NCBI GenBank assembly: GCA_049322515.1
Contig: JBMOQW010000019.1
Location: 1 to 64,000 of the forward strand
Direction of reading: 5' to 3'
Source: Parasulfuritortus sp049322515
GTDB taxonomy: Bacteria; Pseudomonadota; Gammaproteobacteria; Burkholderiales; Thiobacillaceae
Length of the DNA stretch: 64,000 nt
Part shown: in pieces, positions 51,077 through 58,867 of the stretch
Layout of the letters: each line of letters opens with the position of its first letter
Position numbering within the stretch: the first letter of the stretch is position 1
Notes under the pieces: generated by a model
Seen by the model: only the letters and a program-made list of their open reading frames with translations
Database searches by the model: none
Told to the model about the DNA's origin: nothing
Translations under genes and position numbers: made by a program

Positions 51077-52945
51077 TCAGTTTCCTATCTCGTCGATCTT
51101 GTGTCCCGCCAGCGCGCGCTTCACGCTGGCGTCCATGCGGCGGGCGGCGAATTCGACCGTGCCGCGGTTCAAGGCCTCGGTGGCGCGCTTGATGGCAGCC
51201 TGGTCGTCCGTAGACAACTGGCTGGTGAGTTGGGTTATCAGCGCCTCGACGGCAGTCCGCTCATCGGCTGAGAGCAGGCGGTCGCCATCCTCGGCCAGTG
51301 CCGCCGTGGTGGCGTCGATCAGGCGTTGGGCATCGACCTTGAGCTCGGCCAACTGGCGGGCATCCACGTCCTCGCGGGCATGGGCGTAGGATTCTTGCAG
51401 CATGCGGGCGACCTCGTCGTCGGTCAGCCCATAGGATGGTTTCACCTCGATGTGCGCCTCGACCCCGGACCCGGTCTCGCGCGCGCTCACCGAAAGCAGG
51501 CCATCGGCATCGATCTGGAAGGTGACCCGGATGCGGGCGGCGCCAGCCACCATGGGCGGGATGCCGCGCAGGGTGAAACGGGCCAGGCTGCGGCAGTCGG
51601 AGACCAGCTCGCGTTCGCCTTGCAGCACGTGCACGCTCATCGCGGTCTGGCCATCCTTGTAGGTGGTGAAGTCCTGGGCGCGGGCGACCGGGATGGTCGA
51701 ATTGCGCGGCACGATCTTCTCGACCAGGCCGCCCATGGTCTCCAGGCCGAGCGACAGCGGCACCACATCGAGCAGCAGCCAGTCGTCCTCGCGCTTGTTG
51801 CCGGCCAGCACATTGGCCTGGATGGCGGCCCCCAGGGCCACCACCTTGTCCGGGTCCAGGTTGGTGAGCGGGGTCTGGCCGAAGAATTCGCCCACCGCGG
51901 CCTGGATGCGCGGCACCCGGGTCGAGCCGCCGACCATCACCACGCCCTTGATGTCCGAGGCCTGCAAACCGGCGTCGCGCAGGGCCTTGCGGCAGGGATT
52001 CAAGGTCTTGGTGACCAGGCTGGCGGTGAGTTCGTTGAATTTGGCCTCGGACAGGTTGAAGTCGATCAACTGGCCGGTGGCGAGCACCGCCGTGATTTGC
52101 GCGGTCGGATGGTCGGTGAGCCGTTCCTTGGCCTCGCGCGCCTTGGCCATCAAGAGCGCCTTGTCGTGGTCGCCCACGGTGTGCAAGCCGGCCTGCTCGA
52201 GCAGCCAGCAATAGATGCGGCGGTCGAAGTCGTCGCCACCCAGGGCCGAGTCGCCGTTGGTGGCCAACACCTCGAACACCCCCTTGGTCAGCTTCAGGAT
52301 GGACAGGTCGAAGGTGCCGCCGCCCAGATCGTAGACGGCATAGATGCCTTCGGAAGCGTTATCGAGGCCGTAGGCGATGGCGGCGGCGGTCGGCTCGTTG
52401 AGCAGGCGCAGCACGTTCAGCCCGGCCAGCCGGGCGGCGTCCTTGGTGGCTTGGCGCTGGGCATCGTCGAAATAGGCCGGCACAGTGATCACCGCGCCGG
52501 TCAGCTCGCCGCCCAGGGCCGCCTCGGCGCGCAGCTTCAGCACCTTGAGCACCTCGGCCGATACCTCGACCGGACTTTTCACCCCGGCCACGGTCTTCAG
52601 TTGGACCATGCCGGGCGCATCGACGAAGTGATAAGGCAGTGTCGCGGCATCCGGGATGTCCTTGATGCCGCGGCCCATGAAGCGCTTGGCCGAGACGATC
52701 GTGTTGTGCGGGTCCTCGCTGGCCTGTTCCAGTGCCTCGCAACCGACCGTGACGGCCCCGTCGCCGTGGTAACGCACGACCGAGGGCAGGAGCGGCCGGC
52801 CGTGTTCGTCGTTGAGGACGACGGAAATGCCGTTGCGCACGGTGGCGACCAAGGAATTGGTGGTGCCCAGGTCGATGCCGACGGCCAGACGGTGCTGGTG
52901 CGGCGCGGCGGACAGGCCGGGTTCGGCAATTTGCAGTAAGGCCAT
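51077..52945 (-). CDS. hscA: Fe-S assembly Hsp70 chaperone HscA
   Basis: Specialised Hsp70 that, with HscB, releases Fe-S clusters from IscU by binding its LPPVK motif. The 622-residue protein has the ATPase motifs VGIDLGTTNSLVATVRNG, YDLGGGTFDLSILKL and VVMVGGSTRVPRIQAAVGEF, and a substrate-binding domain with a shortened lid. I chose the ATG at 52945 (MALLQIAEPGLS). It is separated from hscB by a GGGAAAC-type hairpin. Confidence 0.97.
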   Translation of the reverse strand: MALLQIAEPGLSAAPHQHRLAVGIDLGTTNSLVATVRNGISVVLNDEHGRPLLPSVVRYHGDGAVTVGCEALEQASEDPHNTIVSAKRFMGRGIKDIPDAATLPYHFVDAPGMVQLKTVAGVKSPVEVSAEVLKVLKLRAEAALGGELTGAVITVPAYFDDAQRQATKDAARLAGLNVLRLLNEPTAAAIAYGLDNASEGIYAVYDLGGGTFDLSILKLTKGVFEVLATNGDSALGGDDFDRRIYCWLLEQAGLHTVGDHDKALLMAKAREAKERLTDHPTAQITAVLATGQLIDFNLSEAKFNELTASLVTKTLNPCRKALRDAGLQASDIKGVVMVGGSTRVPRIQAAVGEFFGQTPLTNLDPDKVVALGAAIQANVLAGNKREDDWLLLDVVPLSLGLETMGGLVEKIVPRNSTIPVARAQDFTTYKDGQTAMSVHVLQGERELVSDCRSLARFTLRGIPPMVAGAARIRVTFQIDADGLLSVSARETGSGVEAHIEVKPSYGLTDDEVARMLQESYAHAREDVDARQLAELKVDAQRLIDATTAALAEDGDRLLSADERTAVEALITQLTSQLSTDDQAAIKRATEALNRGTVEFAARRMDASVKRALAGHKIDEIGN

Positions 52946-52954
52946 GTGTACAGT

Positions 52955-53015
52955 AGGAAACGGGAAACGGGAAACGGGAAACGTGATCATGCGTTTCCCG
53001 TTTCCCTTTTCCCCT
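52955..53015 (-). repeat. GGGAAAC heptad hairpin between hscB and hscA
   Basis: Plus strand AGGAAAC followed by three GGGAAAC units (52955-52982) faces GCGTTTCCCGTTTCCC (52991-53006) across the short loop TGATCAT. In the transcript the purine arm GGGAAAAGGGAAACGGGAAAC comes first, a few bases after the hscB stop. The hairpin has a small loop and a stem of about 16 pairs. Confidence 0.85.
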
Positions 53016-53016
53016 T

Positions 53017-53544
53017 CTAGTCCATATCCTCGTAGGCATCGCCGATGTCGGCGAGGAATTTCTCCAGAAAGCGGTATTGTCGCAGCAGATCGACAGCGGC
53101 GGCGTAGTCATGACGCTGGTCCAGCAGCACCGCCACCTCGGCCATCCGGCGCTCGGCCTCGGCGCGAGTGGTCTTTTCCAGCGCGGCCAGGGCCTCGTTG
53201 TCAGAATTGGAAACCGCGTCGGCGAGCGCTTCGCGCCAGGCCATCTGCTGTTCCAGGAAACCCAGGTCCATGGCCGTGCTGCCCGGCGCCATGGCATCGA
53301 GGCCTTGTAGTTCGAGCAGGTAACAGGCGCGCTTGAAAGGCTGCTTCAGGGTCTGGTAGGCCTCGTTGGCGCGCGTCGCCCACTGCACCGCCAGACGCTG
53401 ATCTGCCTCGCCGGCATGGGCGAAGCGGTCCGGGTGGATCTCGGTCTGCAAGTCACGATAGGCCCGGTCGAGCGCCTCGGCATCGAGCGCGAAGGCGGGC
53501 GTCAGGCCGAACAGGGCGAAGTGGTTTTGGGCGAAGTCGCGCAT
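53017..53544 (-). CDS. hscB: Fe-S assembly J-protein cochaperone HscB
   Basis: Brings IscU to HscA and stimulates its ATPase. The 175-residue protein has an N-terminal J domain with the invariant HPD (DLQTEIHPDRFAHAGEADQR) and a C-terminal IscU-binding three-helix domain (DLGFLEQQMAWREALADAVS). The ATG at 53544 is abutted by eight GTTTCCC units, so no Shine-Dalgarno sequence is present. No other start fits the family better. Confidence 0.95.
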   Translation of the reverse strand: MRDFAQNHFALFGLTPAFALDAEALDRAYRDLQTEIHPDRFAHAGEADQRLAVQWATRANEAYQTLKQPFKRACYLLELQGLDAMAPGSTAMDLGFLEQQMAWREALADAVSNSDNEALAALEKTTRAEAERRMAEVAVLLDQRHDYAAAVDLLRQYRFLEKFLADIGDAYEDMD

Positions 53545-53665
53545 GGGAAACGGGAAACGGGAAACGGGAAACGGGAAACGGGAAACGGGAAACGGGAAAC
53601 GGGGGGTGGCCTTTACTTTTCTCTTTTTCCTTTTCCCTTTTCTCGCTTCATCAGTCTCCTATTTC
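53545..53665 (-). repeat. eight tandem GGGAAAC units and a degenerate arm between iscA and hscB
   Basis: Eight perfect GGGAAAC heptads run without interruption from 53545 to 53600 on the plus strand, followed by a GGGGGGTGGC patch. Bases 53610-53665 are an almost pure pyrimidine tract (TTTTCTCTTTTTCC, TTTTCCC and similar) that looks like a decayed complementary arm. In the mRNA a purine arm precedes (GUUUCCC)8, which touches the hscB start codon. The plus strand also fits the G3-N4 pattern of a G-quadruplex twice. Confidence 0.9.
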
Positions 53666-53675
53666 CCCATAAGCG

Positions 53676-54071
53676 TCACACGTTGAATGATTCGCCGCAG
53701 CCGCAGGCATTCTTCACGTTCGGGTTGTTGAACTTGAAGCCTTCGTTGAGGCCTTCGCGCACGTAGTCGAGTTCGGTGCCGGCGAGATAGGTCAGGCTCT
53801 TGGGATCGACGTAGACATTGACACCCCCACATTCGAACTTGTGGTCCTCGGGATCCTCGACGTCGGCGAATTCCAGCTTGTAGGCCATCCCCGAGCAACC
53901 CGAGGTGCGCACGCCCAGCTTGATGCCGAGGCCCTTGCCGCGTTTGGCGAGGAAGTTGCGGATGTGATTTGCGGCCGCTTCGGACAGGGTCACGCCAGCC
54001 ATCACGTTGGCCGGGCCGACGCCGATCTCGGTGGGCATGCCTTCCGGCACGGCACAGGTGTTGGCGCCCAT
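53676..54071 (-). CDS. iscA: iron-sulfur carrier protein IscA
   Basis: A-type carrier that receives and delivers Fe-S clusters. The three ligand cysteines are visible in RTSGCSGMAYKLEF and NACGCGESFNV. I chose the ATG at 54071, which has AAGGAG 7 bases upstream and lies one base after iscU. This gives 131 residues, with a 23-residue N-terminal extension (containing one Cys) before the usual IscA start at MAGVTLSEAA. The internal ATG at 54002 has no ribosome site. The extension is unusual. Confidence 0.92.
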   Translation of the reverse strand: MGANTCAVPEGMPTEIGVGPANVMAGVTLSEAAANHIRNFLAKRGKGLGIKLGVRTSGCSGMAYKLEFADVEDPEDHKFECGGVNVYVDPKSLTYLAGTELDYVREGLNEGFKFNNPNVKNACGCGESFNV

Positions 54072-54072
54072 C

Positions 54073-54495
54073 TCAATGCTCCTTGTTGCCCTGGCAGGCG
54101 GCGTATTCACCACCGCCGCCATGCTTTGCCTTGTAGTCGGCGACCGCCGCCTTGATGGCGTCCTCGGCCAGGATCGAACAGTGGATCTTGACCGGCGGCA
54201 GGGCCAGCTCCTCGGCGATCTGGGTGTTCTTCAGGTTCATCGCCTCGTCCAGGGTCTTGCCCTTGACCCACTCGGTCACCAGCGAGGAAGAAGCAATCGC
54301 CGAACCGCAGCCGTAGGTCTTGAACTTGGCGTCCTCGATGACCCCCTGCTCGTTGACCTTGATCTGCAACTTCATCACGTCGCCGCAGGCGGGCGCACCG
54401 ACCATGCCGGTGCCGACACCCGAGGCTTCCTTTTCGAAAGACCCGACGTTGCGGGGATTTTCGTAATGGTCGAGGACTTTTTCGCTGTAACTCAT
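54073..54495 (-). CDS. iscU: Fe-S cluster scaffold protein IscU
   Basis: Scaffold on which [2Fe-2S] clusters are built from IscS sulfur. The 140-residue protein starts MSYSEKVLDHYENPRNVGSF, has the three cluster cysteines in GAPACGDVMKL, YGCGSAIASSS and VKIHCSILAED, and the HscA recognition motif LPPVK. The C-terminal 12 residues (GGGGEYAACQGNKEH) include an extra Cys not needed for cluster binding. A GGGAAAC-type hairpin separates it from iscS. Confidence 0.97.
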   Translation of the reverse strand: MSYSEKVLDHYENPRNVGSFEKEASGVGTGMVGAPACGDVMKLQIKVNEQGVIEDAKFKTYGCGSAIASSSLVTEWVKGKTLDEAMNLKNTQIAEELALPPVKIHCSILAEDAIKAAVADYKAKHGGGGEYAACQGNKEH

Positions 54496-54513
54496 GGTTG
54501 CTCCTTACGTCGC

Positions 54514-54608
54514 ATGGGGAAATGGGAAGTGTGAAAGGGGAAACGTGTAAACCATCAATACTGGTTCGCCGCCATTCACTTTTCCCGTTTCTCGTTTCCC
54601 GCTTCCCG
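54514..54608 (-). repeat. degenerate GGGAAAC hairpin between iscS and iscU
   Basis: On the plus strand, GGGGAAATGGGAAGTGTGAAA and GGGGAAACG (54515-54546, shown in parts) face CACTTTTCCCGTTTC and TCGTTTCCCGCTTCCCG (54577-54608). The arms are complementary over about 30 bases with mismatches and enclose a loop of about 30 bases. In the mRNA the purine arm comes first, shortly after the iscS stop. This copy is more diverged than the others. Confidence 0.8.
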
Positions 54609-54613
54609 AATAA

Positions 54614-55825
54614 TCAATGTGCTGCCCACTGCACGGTATTTAGGTCGATGCCGTCCTTGTACATTTCCCAGAGGGGCGACATTTCGCGCAACTTGCCGAT
54701 CTTCTCGTGCAGCAGCTTGATCGCGTAGTCGACTTCCGCCTCGGTGGTGAAGCGACCGAGCGTGAAGCGGATCGAACTGTGCGCCAGTTCGTCGTTGCGG
54801 CCCAGGGCCTTGAGCACGTAGGACGGCTCCAGGCTGGCCGAAGTGCAGGCGGAACCGGACGACACCGCCAGATCCTTGATCGCCATGATCAGGCTCTCGC
54901 CCTCGACGAAGTTGAAGCTGACATTGAGGTTGCCGGCGATGCGTGACTCCATGTCGCCATTGACGTGGACTTCCTCGATGTCCGACACGCCCTTGTAAAG
55001 CTTGTCGCGCAGCATGCGGATCCGCTCGTTCTCGGCGTGCATCTCCTTTTTGGCGAGGGCGAAGGCCTCGCCCATGCCGACGATCTGGTGCGTGGGCAGG
55101 GTGCCCGAGCGCATGCCGCGCTCGTGGCCGCCGCCGTGCATCTGGGCTTCCAGGCGGATGCGCGGCTTGCGCCGGACATACAAGGCGCCGATCCCCTTGG
55201 GACCATAGGCCTTGTGCGCCGAGAAGGACATCAAGTCGACTTTCAGCTTGCCCAGGTCGATATCGACCTTGCCGGCCGCCTGGGCGGAATCGACGTGGAA
55301 GACCACGCCCTTCTCACGGCAGATTTCGCCCAGTTGCGGGATGTCCTGGATCACGCCGATCTCGTTGTTGACGAACATCACCGAGGCCAGGATGGTATCG
55401 GGACGGATCGCCGCCTTGAATTCCTCGATGTCGACGAGACCATTGTCCTTGACGCCCAGGTAGGTCACCTCGAAGCCCTGGCGCTCCAGTTCGCGACACG
55501 TATCGAGCACCGCCTTGTGCTCGGTCTTCACGGTGATCAGGTGCTTGCCCTTGCCCTTATAGAAGTGCGCCGCGCCCTTGATGGCCAGGTTGTTCGACTC
55601 GGTGGCCCCGGAGGTCCAGACGATCTCTTTGGGATCGGCATTGATCAGCGCGGCGACCTGTTCACGTGCCTTCTCGATCGCCTCGTCGGCGGTCCAGCCG
55701 AACGAATGTGAGCGTGAAGCCGGGTTACCGAATTTCTCGGTCAGGTAGGGAATCATGGCCTCGGCCACGCGCGGGTCGACCGGGGTGGTGGCGGAATAAT
55801 CGAGATAGATCGGGGTTTTCACCAT
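54614..55825 (-). CDS. iscS: cysteine desulfurase IscS
   Basis: PLP enzyme that takes sulfur from cysteine for Fe-S clusters and tRNA thiolation. The 403-residue protein starts MVKTPIYLDYSATTPVDPRV and has the PLP lysine in LMSFSAHKAYGPKGIGALYV. The persulfide Cys lies in the mobile loop VSSGSACTSASLEPSYVL. I chose the ATG at 55825 because GGAG lies 6 bases upstream and the length then equals E. coli IscS; an ATG four codons earlier overlaps the iscR stop (TGATG). Confidence 0.97.
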   Translation of the reverse strand: MVKTPIYLDYSATTPVDPRVAEAMIPYLTEKFGNPASRSHSFGWTADEAIEKAREQVAALINADPKEIVWTSGATESNNLAIKGAAHFYKGKGKHLITVKTEHKAVLDTCRELERQGFEVTYLGVKDNGLVDIEEFKAAIRPDTILASVMFVNNEIGVIQDIPQLGEICREKGVVFHVDSAQAAGKVDIDLGKLKVDLMSFSAHKAYGPKGIGALYVRRKPRIRLEAQMHGGGHERGMRSGTLPTHQIVGMGEAFALAKKEMHAENERIRMLRDKLYKGVSDIEEVHVNGDMESRIAGNLNVSFNFVEGESLIMAIKDLAVSSGSACTSASLEPSYVLKALGRNDELAHSSIRFTLGRFTTEAEVDYAIKLLHEKIGKLREMSPLWEMYKDGIDLNTVQWAAH

Positions 55826-55836
55826 CTTGGGCTCCA

Positions 55837-56316
55837 TCAGGCGACCGCGACCTTGAGTTCGGCGGTGCCCATCACGCGATGCTTGTGTTTGTGGTGTTCC
55901 TTGTCCTGGCAGGCCATCTGCCCAGCCACCAGCTGGGCCAGGTTGACCGACTCCAGGTACGCGTAGATGTGGTTGGTCAGCCCGGTCCACAACTCATGGG
56001 TCATGCACGGCTCGTCGTCGTGGCAGTTACCCAGGCCACCGCACTGGGTGGCGTCGATCGGCTCGTCGACGGCCCGGATGATGGCCGCCACGGTGATCTC
56101 TTCCATCGGCTTGGCCAGGCAATAACCGCCCCCCGGACCGCGCACGCTGTCGACGATGCCCTGCCGGCGCAGACGGCCGAACAACTGTTCCAGGTAGGAC
56201 AGGGAAATCTTCTGTCGCTCGCTGATGCCGGCCAGGGTCACCGGGCCGCGCTGATGGCGCAGGCCCAGGTCGATCATGGCGGTCACGGCGAAACGTCCTT
56301 TGGTGGTCAGCCGCAT
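55837..56316 (-). CDS. iscR: Fe-S responsive transcriptional regulator IscR
   Basis: Rrf2-family repressor that holds a [2Fe-2S] cluster and represses the isc operon when the cluster is present. The 159-residue protein has a winged helix at the N-terminus (MRLTTKGRFAVTAMIDLGLR, ISLSYLEQLFGRLRRQGIVD) and the three cysteines and His of the cluster site in TQCGGLGNCHDDEPCMTHELW-like sequence (Cys, Cys, Cys, then His). A His/Lys-rich stretch (HHKHKHR) lies near the C-terminus. A type 1 IscR site overlaps its own promoter. Confidence 0.96.
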   Translation of the reverse strand: MRLTTKGRFAVTAMIDLGLRHQRGPVTLAGISERQKISLSYLEQLFGRLRRQGIVDSVRGPGGGYCLAKPMEEITVAAIIRAVDEPIDATQCGGLGNCHDDEPCMTHELWTGLTNHIYAYLESVNLAQLVAGQMACQDKEHHKHKHRVMGTAELKVAVA

Positions 56317-56355
56317 TTGGTATGCCTCGCTTTCAAATTCGATCCGGTGTTCGAC

Positions 56356-56388
56356 ACTGTACGATTCCCGATTATTTTAGTCAACTAA
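56356..56388 (-). promoter_or_regulatory. isc operon promoter with type 1 IscR site
   Basis: On the minus strand, TTGACT (56384-56379) and TACAGT (56361-56356) are spaced by 17 bases. The sequence TTAGTTGACT-AAAA-TAATCGGGA (56388-56366) matches the IscR type 1 consensus (ATASYYGACT-N3-YAGTC) with one or two mismatches. The IscR site covers the -35 box, as expected for autorepression. The cysE TAG stop (56385-56387) lies within the site. Confidence 0.8.
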
Positions 56389-57134
56389 TCGACGATTTTG
56401 TTCAGATAGTCCGGATCGAATTTGTCCTGCGGCTCCTGGCCGACCTCGAGGGCATAGCCCAGGCGCTTCAATTCGCCAATGATCCACTCGATGCGCTGGT
56501 CGGTGGTCTGGGAGTGGTCGATCAAGCCATGCAGCGCCTTGACCATGGGGTCGTTCATGTCGGCGCCCACGCCATAAGCCGAGAAACCCAGCTTCTTGGC
56601 AGCCTCCTCGCGCTCCTTGTCCTTCTCATCCAGGATCCGCGCCGGAATGCCCACCGCCGTGGCACCGGCCGGCACATCCTTCACCACCACGGCGTTCGAG
56701 CCCACCTTGGCCCCCCGGCCGAGCGTGATCGGCCCCAGCACCTTGGCGCCGGCGCCGATGATCACGCCAGGCTCCAGGGTCGGATGCCGCTTGCCCTTCT
56801 GCCAGGACGTGCCGCCCAAGGTGACGCCGTGATACAGGGTGCAGTCGTCACCCACCTCGGCGGTCTCGCCGATCACCACGCCCATGCCGTGGTCGATGAA
56901 CACCCGCCGGCCGAGGGTCGCGCCCGGATGGATCTCGATGCCGGTCAGCCAGCGCGCCAGGTGGCTGGACAAGCGCGCCAGCCACTTCAGGTTCCAGCCC
57001 CACAAGGCGTGCGATACCCGATGCCACAAAATGGCATGCAGCCCGGGATAGGTCGTCAGGACCTCGAAGAAAGTGCGCGCCGCCGGATCGCGGTCGAAGA
57101 CCACGCCGATGTCCTCGCGCAAGCGCTGGAACAT
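56385..57134 (-). CDS. cysE: serine O-acetyltransferase CysE
   Basis: Makes O-acetylserine for cysteine synthesis, supplying the substrate of IscS. The 249-residue protein has the N-terminal helical domain (MFQRLREDIGVVFDRDPAAR) and a left-handed beta-helix with hexapeptide repeats (IHPGATLGRRVFIDHGMGVV, LGGTSWQKGKRHPTLEPGVI, VGSNAVVVKDVPAGATAVGIP). The C-terminal tail ends GYALEVGQEPQDKFDPDYLN. Its stop codon is inside the IscR operator, and iscR follows after 68 bases. Confidence 0.96.
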   Translation of the reverse strand: MFQRLREDIGVVFDRDPAARTFFEVLTTYPGLHAILWHRVSHALWGWNLKWLARLSSHLARWLTGIEIHPGATLGRRVFIDHGMGVVIGETAEVGDDCTLYHGVTLGGTSWQKGKRHPTLEPGVIIGAGAKVLGPITLGRGAKVGSNAVVVKDVPAGATAVGIPARILDEKDKEREEAAKKLGFSAYGVGADMNDPMVKALHGLIDHSQTTDQRIEWIIGELKRLGYALEVGQEPQDKFDPDYLNKIVD

Positions 57135-57185
57135 GGAAAAGCCACAACAGGATAAAGGACGTTATTGTCGCAATTCCCGACTAGG

Positions 57186-57235
57186 TTGGTCAAATTTTGT
57201 TCTGGCCTCGTCCCCGCGCAATTTGTTCTGACCAA
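57186..57235. repeat. short inverted repeat between cysE and the WYL gene
   Basis: TTGGTCA at 57186-57192 is repeated in reverse complement (TGACCAA) at 57229-57235. The direct repeats AATTTTGTTCTG and AATTTGTTCTG lie between them. The region lacks an open frame. It may be an operator of the WYL-regulated operon or a terminator-like remnant; the cysE promoter must also lie nearby. Confidence 0.45.
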
Positions 57236-57290
57236 ATGAAAGACGTGTGCAAGCCTGTCGCGTCGAAAATCAACACTTGGATTCAGGCCT

Positions 57291-58289
57291 CTATCGTTTG
57301 AAGTCTGCCGACGCCCCAACCCCATACTTGGACACGGCTTCCTGCAATTGCTGAAGCACCCGCATGCGGAGGGATTCCGGCGCCATCACGGTACATCCAG
57401 CGCCATACTTCAAGACATCCATGACCAGTTCGTCGGGGTGTGAGTAAGGTACTTCGATGATGTAGCTGCCGTCGGCTTCATGATGCGCGCGCTGGTTGCG
57501 ATGCCAGGTTTCGCTGGCGGCCCATCGCGCGCTGGCCGGATGGAAACGCAAGGTCGCCCACTGCGTGGCTTGTCCGGACCAGATGCCATACCCCCGGTCC
57601 AGCGTGGCATCAAGTTCTTCAGCGGGCACCTCATGGGCCGAGCCATCGAGCAATGTCACCTCGAGCAGGTTGTCCAGGGCAAAAGTTCGGACGGCCTCAC
57701 GCAGGTGACACCAGGCAACCAGATACCACACCTCCCGGTAATGGATCAGACGCTGGGGCGAGACCGTCCGCTCGGTCACCTGGCCCTTGAAGCGGCTGTC
57801 ATGGCGGATCAGCAAGGGCCTGCGCTCCAGGGTGGCCGCCACCACGGTCTCGAAAAACCGGGGCGAAGTCGGACGCTTGAATCGGGATCGAATGAAAATC
57901 CGCCGGTCGATCTCTTCGACCACGGGGTCCGGACGGCCGAGGGTTTCCGCCAGCCGCTGGCGCATCATGCCGTAGTACTGATGCAGCACTCCGGGCTCGA
58001 TCTCCTTGAGCAAATGTTCGATGGTGAGCAGCGCAAGAATCTCGCTGGGGTTGAACCACAGGCCGGGTAGTTCGTAGCGCGGGCCGGCGGGCGAGGCCTC
58101 GGCCAGGCGATAGCCCCGGCAGGCACGATCCCACTCGATGGGCGCGTTGAGGTTGCTCCGGAGATGCTCCAGGTCTCGCTTGAAGGTGGCGATGGAGACG
58201 CCCAGTTCGTCGAGGAATCGGGCCATCGGCACGCAGCGATTGGCCCGAAGCAACTTGTCGATGTGATAGAGGCGCTCGGTCTGGTTCAT
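57291..58289 (-). CDS. WYL domain transcriptional regulator
   Basis: A 332-residue protein with an N-terminal helix-turn-helix (MNQTERLYHIDKLLRANRCV, ARFLDELGVSIATFKRDLEH), then a WYL domain (about 150-230) with the motif core VWYLVAWCHLREAV and a C-terminal WCX-like part. WYL proteins sense ligands, often nucleotides, and many regulate phage-defence systems. It is the last gene of a coupled operon: its ATG overlaps the stop of the membrane protein gene (ATGA). It may repress the operon it belongs to. Confidence 0.9.
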   Translation of the reverse strand: MNQTERLYHIDKLLRANRCVPMARFLDELGVSIATFKRDLEHLRSNLNAPIEWDRACRGYRLAEASPAGPRYELPGLWFNPSEILALLTIEHLLKEIEPGVLHQYYGMMRQRLAETLGRPDPVVEEIDRRIFIRSRFKRPTSPRFFETVVAATLERRPLLIRHDSRFKGQVTERTVSPQRLIHYREVWYLVAWCHLREAVRTFALDNLLEVTLLDGSAHEVPAEELDATLDRGYGIWSGQATQWATLRFHPASARWAASETWHRNQRAHHEADGSYIIEVPYSHPDELVMDVLKYGAGCTVMAPESLRMRVLQQLQEAVSKYGVGASADFKR

Positions 58290-58867
58290 GGCAACGGTTC
58301 AGAGGCTCGGCCACTGGCCCCGCCCTGTTCGCGGCGGCGCGAATTCCGGATCAGATAGGCCAGGGTGATGCCGACGGTCAACGGATAGTACAACCGCTGA
58401 TCCCCGAATCCCCCAAGTTGGGTTTGGCACTGCGCCCAATCCAAATCCGCGGAGTAGCGCCCCTTGAGACAATCGCGCTGGATCATGCCGGTCAGCATGG
58501 CGGGCGACAGATGGGCAATCCACAGCACATGGCAGGCCAGCCAGATCAGCAACGCAGTGCCCCATTGCGAAACGGCCAGCCGGGTGAATCGGCGGGTGTG
58601 GCTGAGCAGCACGAACAGCACGACGCCGACCACGAAGGCGGGCAATACCCGGGTCGCCAGCCGAAAAGGGTGCCACCAGACCGCATCGCACCACTCCAGC
58701 GGCCAGACCTGCTTCGCCTCGGCGGGGCACATGCCGTCGAAGACCCAGACGCGTGTCTGGTCGCCAACTTCCAGACCCTGGCCATAGAGGTAGAGTCCGA
58801 GGCCCGATAGCACCAGGATGACCAGGCCCCTGCCGGCCGCGCGTACCCGCGAAAGGACTTCAGTCAT
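58286..58867 (-). CDS. membrane protein of unknown function in the DnaJ-WYL operon
   Basis: A 193-residue protein with about four hydrophobic segments (GLVILVLSGLGLYLYGQGL, VLPAFVVGVVLFVLLS, WGTALLIWLACHVLWIAHL and YPLTVGITLAYLI). The extracytoplasmic loops contain cysteines (MCPAEAKQVWPLEWCDAV and RDCLKGRYSADLDWAQCQTQ) that could form disulfides. I recognise no family. The ATG at 58867 lies inside the DnaJ gene end (8-base overlap), and the stop overlaps the WYL start by 4 bases, so the three genes are coupled. Confidence 0.75.
   Translation of the reverse strand: MTEVLSRVRAAGRGLVILVLSGLGLYLYGQGLEVGDQTRVWVFDGMCPAEAKQVWPLEWCDAVWWHPFRLATRVLPAFVVGVVLFVLLSHTRRFTRLAVSQWGTALLIWLACHVLWIAHLSPAMLTGMIQRDCLKGRYSADLDWAQCQTQLGGFGDQRLYYPLTVGITLAYLIRNSRRREQGGASGRASEPLP

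Noticed and set aside
53545..53600. CRISPR array made of the GGGAAAC repeats
   Set aside because: Seven-base units directly abut each other without spacers, and no cas genes are present.
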